34,940 nt of DNA from Verrucomicrobiaceae bacterium. GTDB taxonomy: Bacteria; Verrucomicrobiota; Verrucomicrobiia; Verrucomicrobiales; Verrucomicrobiaceae. The translations under genes and the position numbers were made by a program. Positions 6,069 to 14,559 of this stretch are shown here, one piece after another; position 1 is the first letter of the stretch, and each line of letters begins with the position of its first letter. The stretch is from NCBI GenBank assembly GCA_027487315.1, contig JAIYDW010000105.1, positions 1 to 34,940 on the forward strand. The letters are read 5' to 3'. The notes beneath the pieces are model-generated. The model saw only the letters and a program-made list of their open reading frames with translations. It was not told the origin of the DNA and made no database searches.

Positions 6069-6280
6069 TCAACATTTCGACGGCGCACCTGCCAAAGCAA
6101 GGTGCGACAACCCGTGAAAAAATGGCCTCGAATGCTCTCTCCAACCTTCTTCCAATCCAACCATGAACTCGTCATCATCCCTTTTACTTAGAGGCATTGG
6201 GTCTAACCCGATCCCCCATCCCGCTCATCACCCAATCTCCAAAGCCATCAAGAAACCAGACACGTTCACCGGCAATACCC

Positions 6281-9200
6281 TCACGCACCTCTCGCCACAT
6301 GATTGTGCCGTGCGCCGCAAGCGACATAAATCGTCTGAAGTTCTTCACTGACCTCATCCTTCTCCTCACAACTTGTGCTCTGGCTATGAAACGGGCAGAT
6401 CGGCCTCTTCCCTGTTGCCGGATCCACTCTTCGAAACCAGCAGAACCCCTGCTTTTGCTCCTCCTCCGACAGTTTCGCGGGACCAAATCCAAGAACACCG
6501 TCCGCTCCCGGATGAATTCGCTCAGGCAACTGCCCCAAGGCAATCCCTCTTTCCATCGCCCACCCCCTCAACGCCTCCACATCCACCGCATGGGCCTTGT
6601 TGTTCGCATCAAAGTGATCCGCCACAGCGCAAATCGTCGAGGCACAACCATGGGCAATGCTCTCGGCCTGCTTCTCTCGACTGAAACCCAGCATCGGATG
6701 AAACGCGAAAGTCCCGCAGAGCCACTTCGGCTTCACGGCCAACACATCCAAGTTAAGAGGAATATCAGCAGCCCGAACATCCGAATCACCCTCCTGCGTA
6801 CGCTGCTTTAGAATCCGTCGGATATCACGTTGCCCCCCCTGAAACTTATCGATCTTGCCATTGTAACGCAGTTGACCGGCACGCGCGCGAATTTCTGTCC
6901 AGCAAAGACGATCCAAATCAGCCCGCTTCGTCCAATCCGCCTTCTCAGGCTCTAACGTCGCCGTTAGAATGAGATGCGGCACGTCCGGACGGCGCTCATA
7001 ACGAGTCGCGGCATCCTTCCCCCAAAGGTAGTCAATCACCGCACCCAGCGGCAGGTTATCCATGATCCCCCCATCCGCATACTGCGCCACTTGCTGGGGA
7101 TGACGATACACCTCCCATGACCATCTCGGACGAAACACCATCGGAAAAGCGCTGCTTGCCAGCAAACCTTGCGTGAAACGCGGATCCCAAGGATGCGTGC
7201 TTCTGAGAATATCCAGCGTTCCCTGGGTCAAATTCGTGGTCGTTCCCATCAGCGGAAAATCAAAATGGTCAAACCTGCCACCCGAATTCGGCTTCCCATC
7301 AAACACGATGCCATCAATGAGTTGTTCCAGCGGTTCCGGTCCCAGCATCTCCAAACCAACGCCATAACGGTCCATCATTTCCTGGGTCAACGTTTTGATC
7401 CGCGCTGCCGCCCCGTCCCAGTTGCTCGCTCGCACCAACTGCGCCATCTCGAGAATCTCAAAAGGACTCAAACAGAAAAGCCTTTCCATCCCGGAAAAAA
7501 CACGCCTCGCCCGCCGGCTGAATGCCGTTGCCGAATCCTTTTCGTAACGCCGGAAAATCAAATCCAAATCATGCGGCGAAAAATCCGCATCCGCCGCGTG
7601 GATCGAGAAATGCCTGATGAAGTCCGCAAAACGGTCGGTCAGAACAAATCGATCGATCGTCAAGAACGTGGCCGCAAGTTGCCGTGTCTGACGCTGCCTT
7701 TCCACCAACTCATGTCCCGCTGGCTTCTGGAAAATCCGACCCGTCAACGCTCCAATGATCGTCCCCACCGAAGCACCGGCAATCACATCCGGATGAATCC
7801 CCAACTCGCTGACCGCATTCGCAAAACCCACCTGAAAGACACCTCGAAACACCCCGCCACTAAACAAAAAGACAACAGCCGGACCCTTCTTCTCTTCCAC
7901 TTTCGGAGGTTCTACCTTTTCAAATGCAGGACCACGGCGCGGCAACTTCACATGCTGTCGCAGCTCTCCTTCAGATACCCCGTCAACATCGGACTTCCCA
8001 GCACAGGCCATGCAACATCGACACACCTCAGATACCCCCGGCCCAGGCTCAGGGTTTCGAGCGGTCACAGGATCCCCTCCAGGAAGTGCCTTCAAATCCC
8101 CCCAGGCAGCCATCAATTTTCGACAGGAAACATACTCCGTCCCATCACGCCGTATGACTGTCTGTCCTGATGCCCTCAACTGACCAACCGCTTCCCTCAA
8201 TGTCGCCTTGTTCGACGGATCGCGATGCGGCCACTCGTCTGGCTCTTCCTCATCGGGTTCCAACATCAACTGCCTCTCTTCCAGAGTCCTTGTGTCAGGA
8301 AGAGCATCCGTTACCAGTCGTTCAATCATCGCCCGGCATCCGTCAGCAACCGCGGTGTCAATCAGTTCGCGCTGCTCGACGACAGATCCAGCCTTGGTCA
8401 TTCGCAGCGTCAATTGATGCGCCCGATCAGGTGCCACCAACCGAATCTTAGCAGGCACAAACGTCTGAGGCTCCTCTCGCCCTTCCGAAACCGTCACCGC
8501 TTTTCCGCCTAATGACCGACTCACCCGATCAATCAAACTCTTGTCGAGCAACATGTCTTGAAATCGCTGCAACTCACGCGCCCGCAATGCCACATCCACC
8601 AAGCCCGTGTAGGGCTCACTCTGCCCTTCCGGTTGCTCCTGCCTCAATGGCAATAGCGGCACCGAAACAATCCGCAAAGTATCCCATCGCGCCTCTGTTT
8701 GCTTGCCCAAAATCTTGCAGGCCTCCTCATACACCGGCACAATCGGATCATTTGAAACACTGATGCCATCAATAAAGGTCGACGTGATACCTTGTTTCTG
8801 AATGGACTGCGCTTTGTAAAAAGGCACGACTGCACAAGCGCACATGAGCGCATCAACAACCGATGTCTCTTGCGGTATCGCCTCAATTTTTCCATTGGCC
8901 AAATTCGCAGCCAGCGGCACCAACCTCACCCCACCCGCTTCATCCGAATCATCACGATAATCCGCCAGCACCTTCTTGTTCGCACTCCCTCCTTCAGTAG
9001 GCACTTCATGCTTCAACGCTCGCTGCACGCTATCATAGAATTTAAACTCGCCGTAGTAGCCCGGATCAAAATTCTGCACCAGCACCTCCATCAGCGCATA
9101 GGAATCTCCCAGATCATTGAAAATCTGATAATGCTTTAGAACATTGGTAAAGGTCGATTTCTGCTTCGATAACGAACGCCACGCGATCAGTGCCAATGCA

Positions 9201-10138
9201 GTCGCCATTCCTCCAATCACCAGCCCCCAAGCAATCAAAAGACAAATTGGCGGCAACTCAATCACTGAACAGCTAGACACTACTAGCAACAGAACCGCCG
9301 GCGAAAGGCTCAACAGAAGTGTCAGGGGCAATAGGCCCAGAAACAACCAAAGACAATGCTCCCAAATCCAGCGCAACCAACCCCAGCGATTGAAAATGAT
9401 GTGTCCGGCATCAACCCCCACCGCACGTGATCGACCATTGATCCCAAACAACTCACTAAGTTCGACTCGAGCAAGCAAACTCAAAGGCATGCTGAGAGAA
9501 AACAAATGGGTTGCAGCCAGCCACCAAAGCCGTGCCAGCAATCCACCACGATTGCCCCAGCGAACAACTGCGCTCTTTTCAGTGAAGGCATTCCAGCCCA
9601 ACAGAATCCTCATCAGTTGCGTGAAGACGCGCACACTGACCCGCAGTCGAATCAAATGATTGAACAACCGAATCAGGCCCGTTCGGCTTGCCACCGACTC
9701 CTCACGATGATCACGCTCCTCTTTGAAGTGCCGGGGCAATTCCACCGGCTTCAACGCAAACGCCGCATTCGTCTCAAGGGGATCCGGTAAGAAACCCTTC
9801 AACACTGTCGATGGCGCGTTTCGAAACGCTTCTAGCAATTCACTAAAGCGCGCTACCCGCACCTCTTCATCCTGCTTTGACGACCCTTCGCTACCTCCGG
9901 TTGCCCGCAGCACCTCTCCAAGCGCCGTCGCCGTAATGGCTCCAACCGAAATACCCGCCACCATCTCCGGTGCTCGACGTCGCGTCACCAGCATCGCATG
10001 CACAACCCCCATCTGCATGACGGTATCAAATCCAGCCCCAGGAAAGGAAAAAATCCGATAGGGTCGCTTCACTCCTCGTCCAGGATCGGATTCCGTTGAG
10101 GCAGAGGTCTGATCAGAGATAGGAGACTTCGTTTCCAT
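6281..10138 (-). CDS. Giant tandem patatin-like phospholipase with membrane segments
   Basis: A 1285-residue protein with two patatin domains. Domain 1 (about residues 28-465) has the nucleophile motif GISVG with S64 and a late DGI at 457-459, the position of the catalytic Asp. Its oxyanion loop reads GAGFDTVMQMG and lacks the usual arginine. It is interrupted by hydrophobic segments around 205-225, 262-290 and 297-320, so the protein is probably membrane-embedded. Domain 2 (about 753-1040) is canonical: GGVFRG at 761-766, GASVG with S790, and ADGGIMDNLPLG with D1022. Between them are an acidic linker and a cysteine cluster (CRCCMAC, about 706-712). The C-terminal tail holds further cysteines around FCWFRR and ICPFH. 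Patatins cleave acyl ester bonds of phospholipids through a Ser-Asp dyad. The gene lies 76 bp downstream of a lipoprotein hydrolase gene on the same strand and is probably co-transcribed. GGAAG lies about 8 bases before the ATG. Confidence 0.88.
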   Translation of the reverse strand: METKSPISDQTSASTESDPGRGVKRPYRIFSFPGAGFDTVMQMGVVHAMLVTRRRAPEMVAGISVGAITATALGEVLRATGGSEGSSKQDEEVRVARFSELLEAFRNAPSTVLKGFLPDPLETNAAFALKPVELPRHFKEERDHREESVASRTGLIRLFNHLIRLRVSVRVFTQLMRILLGWNAFTEKSAVVRWGNRGGLLARLWWLAATHLFSLSMPLSLLARVELSELFGINGRSRAVGVDAGHIIFNRWGWLRWIWEHCLWLFLGLLPLTLLLSLSPAVLLLVVSSCSVIELPPICLLIAWGLVIGGMATALALIAWRSLSKQKSTFTNVLKHYQIFNDLGDSYALMEVLVQNFDPGYYGEFKFYDSVQRALKHEVPTEGGSANKKVLADYRDDSDEAGGVRLVPLAANLANGKIEAIPQETSVVDALMCACAVVPFYKAQSIQKQGITSTFIDGISVSNDPIVPVYEEACKILGKQTEARWDTLRIVSVPLLPLRQEQPEGQSEPYTGLVDVALRARELQRFQDMLLDKSLIDRVSRSLGGKAVTVSEGREEPQTFVPAKIRLVAPDRAHQLTLRMTKAGSVVEQRELIDTAVADGCRAMIERLVTDALPDTRTLEERQLMLEPDEEEPDEWPHRDPSNKATLREAVGQLRASGQTVIRRDGTEYVSCRKLMAAWGDLKALPGGDPVTARNPEPGPGVSEVCRCCMACAGKSDVDGVSEGELRQHVKLPRRGPAFEKVEPPKVEEKKGPAVVFLFSGGVFRGVFQVGFANAVSELGIHPDVIAGASVGTIIGALTGRIFQKPAGHELVERQRQTRQLAATFLTIDRFVLTDRFADFIRHFSIHAADADFSPHDLDLIFRRYEKDSATAFSRRARRVFSGMERLFCLSPFEILEMAQLVRASNWDGAAARIKTLTQEMMDRYGVGLEMLGPEPLEQLIDGIVFDGKPNSGGRFDHFDFPLMGTTTNLTQGTLDILRSTHPWDPRFTQGLLASSAFPMVFRPRWSWEVYRHPQQVAQYADGGIMDNLPLGAVIDYLWGKDAATRYERRPDVPHLILTATLEPEKADWTKRADLDRLCWTEIRARAGQLRYNGKIDKFQGGQRDIRRILKQRTQEGDSDVRAADIPLNLDVLAVKPKWLCGTFAFHPMLGFSREKQAESIAHGCASTICAVADHFDANNKAHAVDVEALRGWAMERGIALGQLPERIHPGADGVLGFGPAKLSEEEQKQGFCWFRRVDPATGKRPICPFHSQSTSCEEKDEVSEELQTIYVACGARHNHVARGA

Positions 10139-10155
10139 GGGGGATACTTCCGCAA

Positions 10156-10176
10156 GGGTAGACCTACACTCTACCC
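10156..10176 (-). promoter_or_regulatory. Perfect hairpin just upstream of the tandem patatin start
   Basis: GGGTAGA and TCTACCC form a perfect 7-bp stem around a 7-base loop. It lies in the 76-bp gap between the lipoprotein hydrolase stop and the patatin ATG, ending 17 bases before that ATG. No T-run follows, so it may act on mRNA processing or translation of the second gene rather than as a terminator. The regulatory role is inference. Confidence 0.45.
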
Positions 10177-10214
10177 CCCTTCCCTCACTTCATGCAAACT
10201 CGAAAACCTCCTCG

Positions 10215-11882
10215 TTACAAACTGCCAGAAGCTTTGCCGAGGTGCTTGAGCAAGATTCGCCTTACTTCCGCAATGGCCGCAGGATGCTGGTGAGACCAGT
10301 GACCCGTCGGCACGATCACTTCGCTCTCCGCCCCGTCAAGGTGACTGCTCCAATACGGCACTATGCCATCCGTGCTAACGGGCTTGGTTCGATCAAGATT
10401 CCCCCCTTTGCCCCGATCTCCTATAATCGAATGATAAGGCACGCCTTTCACCGGCGGCAGTTTGTCCATAGTCGTCACAAATCGATTGTTCGGCTTGAGC
10501 GCATCAATGCTGTTCGGCATGCGCTTGAGTTGTCCGCCTGATTCACTGGGCTTGCTCAAACTCACCGCATCCATCGCATAACTCGGATCCCCCAGACTGT
10601 CTCCCGTGTTAGCAATGATCCGGCTTCCCAACTTTCCCAAAAAATGCTCAGCCAAATCCGCTCCTCGATGTGATGCCGACGCATAAATCACTCGGGCAAC
10701 CTCTGGCCGATGTTTGAAAATCAACGCACTCACAATCGCCTTCTTGGCATCCGCTGGCAACGCAATCTCATCCGGCGGCAAATCATAGTATTGATCCCAA
10801 AGCTTCATCCCGCTGTCAGTGATCAACTCCCTCGCGATCATGCCTCCCATGCTGTGCCCGATGACCACCATCCGTTTGTGGTCCGGATAAAAGGCCCGAA
10901 TGGCATCCAACTTACTCCTCAACACCGCCGCCATCAAGGGATAGGCATATCCAGTCGGATAACTGAAGAACCAGATTTGGTAGTTCTGGCGAATCGTCGC
11001 ATCCCCACGCAAAGCCTCAATCATCGGCACCCAGGTTGCTTGAGAATCACCGAGACCATGAATGCAGAGAATCGGAATCTTTTTCGGATCGTACGGCTGC
11101 AACCTGGCCAAACGCGCATTCTCAGCAAAAGCACCCGGCCGAAGAAAGCTCGCAATTTCTGATTTTCTTGGCTTCAGCTCCGCCAGTTGCAAGCCTGTTG
11201 GTGCCGTAAAGTCCGCCGCAACCGGGAACGTATGCCCTCCAAACTTCACCGTTTCGGTCGCAAGCGGATCCATGTAGGCCGCCGTGCATGACCTCCCCTT
11301 GAAAAACAACACCTCGGTCACCCCATAATAAACAGCAGGCCCCTGGATGAACGGATCAAATCGAGTTGGATCAAACCCCTTGCTGGCGATAACCATCGGA
11401 GCACCCAATCCGTCCTTCATCGTTCGCTCCTTCACCAGTCTTCCCCGAAACTGGTAGCGATCCGCCGGCAAAATCCGGAAGTGCGAAGGATCGTGCTCCG
11501 GCTTGCCATCATGGGTCATGCTAAAACTCCAGCCCCCCCCAACCCCGGGGCAAATCACAGGCGCCTTCCAGGGCTGCAGTTTTGACTCGTGCAGAACTTC
11601 AAACAGGCGCCCCACAGCAAAGTTGTAGTCCTTCCTCGCCTGGTCATCTTGCGGATTCTTCTCCAAAACGGCCCCGGCAGTGGCTGCCGCATCAATGTAA
11701 TGCCCCATCTGGGCGCGATAGTCTTTGGAAGGATGCCTTAGCCCTTCGACAATCATCTCCCCTGCCGGCGTCTCTGCATCATAGCTCGGCCTCCGCTCCC
11801 TGACTTTCGCGTAGTTCTTACAACCCGATGCTACAAGCACCAACCCGAGAAAGAAGGCGCGAATCAGAATAGGCGTTTTCAT
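10215..11882 (-). CDS. Lipoprotein alpha/beta-hydrolase (lipase/esterase-like)
   Basis: A 555-residue predicted lipoprotein: MKTPILIRAFFLGLVLVASG is followed by C21 in a VASGC lipobox, so the mature protein should be lipid-anchored outside the cytoplasm. The first 260 residues are a family-unknown region with predicted helices and beta strands. An alpha/beta-hydrolase domain then begins at ILCIHGLGDSQATW (oxyanion HG at 275-276), with the nucleophile elbow GHSMGG (S344). Late histidines in VPTGHWSHQH (528-533) offer the catalytic His. The layout resembles PGAP1/triacylglycerol lipase-like serine hydrolases; the substrate is unknown. It is upstream of, and co-oriented with, the tandem patatin gene, which suggests joint action on envelope lipids or acylated proteins. 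A trailing hairpin at 10156-10176 separates the two. Confidence 0.85.
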   Translation of the reverse strand: MKTPILIRAFFLGLVLVASGCKNYAKVRERRPSYDAETPAGEMIVEGLRHPSKDYRAQMGHYIDAAATAGAVLEKNPQDDQARKDYNFAVGRLFEVLHESKLQPWKAPVICPGVGGGWSFSMTHDGKPEHDPSHFRILPADRYQFRGRLVKERTMKDGLGAPMVIASKGFDPTRFDPFIQGPAVYYGVTEVLFFKGRSCTAAYMDPLATETVKFGGHTFPVAADFTAPTGLQLAELKPRKSEIASFLRPGAFAENARLARLQPYDPKKIPILCIHGLGDSQATWVPMIEALRGDATIRQNYQIWFFSYPTGYAYPLMAAVLRSKLDAIRAFYPDHKRMVVIGHSMGGMIARELITDSGMKLWDQYYDLPPDEIALPADAKKAIVSALIFKHRPEVARVIYASASHRGADLAEHFLGKLGSRIIANTGDSLGDPSYAMDAVSLSKPSESGGQLKRMPNSIDALKPNNRFVTTMDKLPPVKGVPYHSIIGDRGKGGNLDRTKPVSTDGIVPYWSSHLDGAESEVIVPTGHWSHQHPAAIAEVRRILLKHLGKASGSL

Positions 11883-11994
11883 AATGACAGAGGGTTAAAC
11901 TGCCAGAAAAGTGCCTCCCGGTCAAACAACACCCGAAGGAAGGGAAAGTGCCTTCAAAGCACTCCCCTCTCAATCCGCGCATCACGGTTCCAGT

Positions 11995-13857
11995 CTAAGC
12001 TTTCCTGAACGCCTCGATCCCCGTAATGCGCACCTTCCTCTTAACACCCGCACTGTCTGAAGGCAGTTCAACCTCCGCACCAACCGCATTCCCAATCAAA
12101 GCTTTCGCAGCCTCTGACAAATACGAGATGATCCCCTTGTCCACATCACCATCCCAGGCTCCAAGAATCGTGAACGTTTCTTTGTCACCAGACGCCAAAT
12201 CCTCAATGTTCACAATGGTTCCGATCCCGACGGAATCGCACGGCACGTTAGCAAAGTCAGTTCCCTGCGCGCGCTCAATGTCGCGCTGTGCCTCACCCTG
12301 CATCCGCTGCAACACAGCCTGCTGCTGCTTCGCCGATTTATACTCAAAGTTCTCCCGAAGATCACCGTATTCACGGGCAATTTCGATGTCCTTCTTATTC
12401 TGAGGAATCTTGACGTTCATGATCTCCTCAAGTTCCTTCTTCTTCCGCTCAAGACTTTCCCAGGAAACAATCAACGTGTTGTCCTCCCGTGCTCCGGCCT
12501 TCTCATCGACCATATCCTGGAGTGCTGGACGCTGCTTGATCATCTTCGCCATCAAAGATCGACGGCTTAATTCATCCAACCCGGTGAATCCAAGGATCCG
12601 TTTCGCAAACAAACGAACATCCTGCTCCTCAGCGTCGACCACCATCTCACCGAGGAGATCCGGATCATCGGCGAACGCATCCTGCAATCGACCCGTGCGC
12701 TTCGGCCCACCCTCAAGGTGATCCGCATGCATCGCATCCATGATCGCGTTGCCCAAATCAAGATTGAACACTCCCGCAGCATGGCCCTTGCGCTCTTTGC
12801 AGATCCAAATCAACAGATCCGCACTCGCTTTGCGATTCCGCACGGCCGTGCGCAAAAACTCTTCCAGCACTCCTGCGCGATCTTTCTCGTGCAACACCGC
12901 AGCGATTTCGCCCACCGCACGTCCACCTGTTCGAGCCAAATGAAGCAAACACTGATCCACCCAGGTCTCATCAGGGAACGCCTCTGGAAAGGCCCGGTAA
13001 ACACGTCCCAACAACCCGCCCGCCAGACCCGACACTGCGTCCGTCAACTGCTCACGGAACTGTCCCACCAACTCCGCCACCTTGACCGAACCTGCTGGAG
13101 CCTCACCCAATCCCGCGCTCTCCATCAACTCATCACGAGTCAAAACCAGCTGCAGGGCTTCCTTCAATTGGTATCTCGCGCCCATTCTCACCACCCCGGT
13201 CAAATCTTGAAACACTGGCGCCAACGCCTGTGCCTTGTCCGGAAACAAATCGATGTCCGTCGCAATCATCTTCAGCGCTGCAACCCGCGCCTTCAAATCC
13301 TTAGCCTTCATGAAGGCCTCCACCATGCCAGTTCCCGCTGCCGCTTCACTCTCACGCAAAATCAACGGCTCGGTGCGCTTGGACGGCACAACAATGTTTC
13401 GCACCGATTTCAACGCCTTCTTCGCCCCATCCCACCACTTTTTGTATTCCCCGTCTCCAACGATCCGCCCCTTGACCATCGCGTCCAGTTCATCAAGGGA
13501 CATCTTCCCCCCGGAACTCTGCAGCGCCATTTCCACAAGCTTGGTAGGCTCCTCACGCGCAATCTTCTTCATCCCCTCCAAATCCGACAACCGCCGCGCC
13601 ATGAAATGATCCTCTGGCAGAATGTCGAGTGACGTCACCGCGAAGCTCAATTTCAAAGGATGCCCCGGCTTGCCCTCAAAATCGATGATCGCTCGATCCC
13701 CCAAAAGATCCCATGAAGCGATCTTGCCCACTCCCCAGCTTTTGTGAAGGCAATACACCCCCGGTTCCAGCAGGGAGAGCTTTTTACCCTCCGTGACACT
13801 CAATTTGCCTGCAGCTACCAGTTTCTGAACCTCGTCATTCATTAGAACGTTGACCAT
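11995..13857 (-). CDS. greA: GreA-family transcript cleavage factor with long N-terminal extension
   Basis: A 620-residue protein whose last 155 residues are a full GreA. The coiled coil (ESLERKKKELEEIM) leads to IAREYGDLRENFEYKSAKQ, whose acidic tip residues D499 and E502 position Mg2+ for cleavage of backtracked RNA in RNA polymerase. A FKBP-like C-terminal domain follows (VGIGTIVNIED, FTILGAWDGD, ISYLSEAAKALIG, VGAEVELP). Ordinary GreA has about 158 residues. Here some 460 residues precede it: a small beta domain (GVYCLHKSWGVGKIASWD) and then a long helical region. Chlamydial GreA is also a fusion of about 700 residues, so this architecture points to the PVC group. The start ATG at 13857 is preferred because AGGG stands 6 bases upstream; the frame is open to a TTG at 13884, and an ATG at 13842 lacks such a site. 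Confidence 0.9.
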   Translation of the reverse strand: MVNVLMNDEVQKLVAAGKLSVTEGKKLSLLEPGVYCLHKSWGVGKIASWDLLGDRAIIDFEGKPGHPLKLSFAVTSLDILPEDHFMARRLSDLEGMKKIAREEPTKLVEMALQSSGGKMSLDELDAMVKGRIVGDGEYKKWWDGAKKALKSVRNIVVPSKRTEPLILRESEAAAGTGMVEAFMKAKDLKARVAALKMIATDIDLFPDKAQALAPVFQDLTGVVRMGARYQLKEALQLVLTRDELMESAGLGEAPAGSVKVAELVGQFREQLTDAVSGLAGGLLGRVYRAFPEAFPDETWVDQCLLHLARTGGRAVGEIAAVLHEKDRAGVLEEFLRTAVRNRKASADLLIWICKERKGHAAGVFNLDLGNAIMDAMHADHLEGGPKRTGRLQDAFADDPDLLGEMVVDAEEQDVRLFAKRILGFTGLDELSRRSLMAKMIKQRPALQDMVDEKAGAREDNTLIVSWESLERKKKELEEIMNVKIPQNKKDIEIAREYGDLRENFEYKSAKQQQAVLQRMQGEAQRDIERAQGTDFANVPCDSVGIGTIVNIEDLASGDKETFTILGAWDGDVDKGIISYLSEAAKALIGNAVGAEVELPSDSAGVKRKVRITGIEAFRKA

Positions 13858-13995
13858 AGTGAACCCTGTGCCCGTAGCAAACAAAACCCTTCCTTCTTTG
13901 AAGATGCTTCTTCAGAGGTTCTAAAACCCCCCACTCTTTCTAATGGCACCCCCCTCCCTTTGCGGCCATCCTACCCCGTCAAAGCCCCTAACAAT

Positions 13996-14415
13996 ATGAG
14001 CACTCCCATCCCCACCCACAGCAAACTAATCGGCTACATCCTCTGGATCTTCGGATTTACCGGTTCCCACCGCTTTTACTACGGCCGCCCTGTCACTGGT
14101 ATCATCTGGTTCTTCACCCTCGGCCTCGTCGGCATCGGTTGGCTGATCGACCTCTTCTTGATCCCGTCCATGGACCGAACCGCAGACCGCAAATATCTCG
14201 CTGGCCCTTATGATTACTCAGTCGCCTGGATTCTTCAGACCTTCCCTCTCTTCGGCCTGATCGGCCTCCATCGCTTCTATTTGGGCAAATGGGGCACCGG
14301 CATTCTTTACCTCCTCACCGCTGGCCTGTTCGGAATCGGCTGGGTCTATGACTTCCTGACCCTCAACACCCAAATCGACGAGCGCAACCGGGCAGCCCTC
14401 GCTGCCAATAACTAA
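13996..14415 (+). CDS. Tandem TM2-domain membrane protein
   Basis: A 139-residue integral membrane protein with two TM2 domains back to back. The first runs from KLIGYILWIFGFTGSHRFYYGR to GLVGIGWLIDLFLIP (about residues 9-58); the second from VAWILQTFPLFGLIGLHRFYLGK to GLFGIGWVYDFLTL (about 75-127). Each has the typical GxHRFYxG motif in the turn after the first helix and the GIGWxxD motif in the second helix, giving four membrane helices. The function of TM2 proteins in bacteria is unknown. The ATG at 13996 is preferred over an upstream TTG. A strong terminator follows directly, so the gene is probably monocistronic. It is divergent from the GreA-family gene. Confidence 0.85.
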   Translation: MSTPIPTHSKLIGYILWIFGFTGSHRFYYGRPVTGIIWFFTLGLVGIGWLIDLFLIPSMDRTADRKYLAGPYDYSVAWILQTFPLFGLIGLHRFYLGKWGTGILYLLTAGLFGIGWVYDFLTLNTQIDERNRAALAANN

Positions 14416-14435
14416 ACCTCGCTCCTCCCTCATTC

Positions 14436-14470
14436 AAAGCCGGACTCCTCCACCGAGGGTCCGGCTTTTT
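14436..14470 (+). terminator. Rho-independent terminator after the TM2 gene
   Basis: AAAGCCGGAC pairs perfectly with GTCCGGCTTT (14459-14468) around a 13-base loop, and the stem ends in a run of five T on the plus strand. It lies 20 bases after the TM2 stop codon. Confidence 0.88.
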
Positions 14471-14508
14471 CATGCCCCACACCCAGTGGAAACTTAGCAA
14501 ATCCGTAA

Positions 14509-14544
14509 TATAAACCTTGTAAATGTATCTATAAGTTTTAGATT
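14509..14544 (+). promoter_or_regulatory. Candidate promoter of the secretin gene
   Basis: The gap before the secretin is locally AT-rich in an otherwise GC-rich region. TTGTAA (14517-14522) and TAGATT (14539-14544) are spaced by 16 bp, and TATAAA (14509-14514) and TATAAG (14530-14535) offer alternative -10-like boxes. Only the composition and near-consensus hexamers support this. Confidence 0.35.
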
Positions 14545-14559
14545 CTCTGTAATAACCCT

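Noticed and set aside
6163-6351. Small plus-strand frame overlapping the end of the patatin gene
   Set aside because: It mostly overlaps a clear gene on the other strand, has no recognisable start context and no domain. The 212-bp gap 6069-6280 otherwise shows only a weak 6-bp stem.
6281-10138. CBASS-type defence effector interpretation of the patatin protein
   Set aside because: No CD-NTase, ubiquitin-like or other defence gene lies nearby. The neighbour is a lipoprotein hydrolase, so an envelope lipid role is preferred.
11883-11994. Terminator of the GreA-family gene
   Set aside because: A stem with GTGC/GCAC can be drawn on the minus strand but only with a bulge and no T-run, too weak to list.
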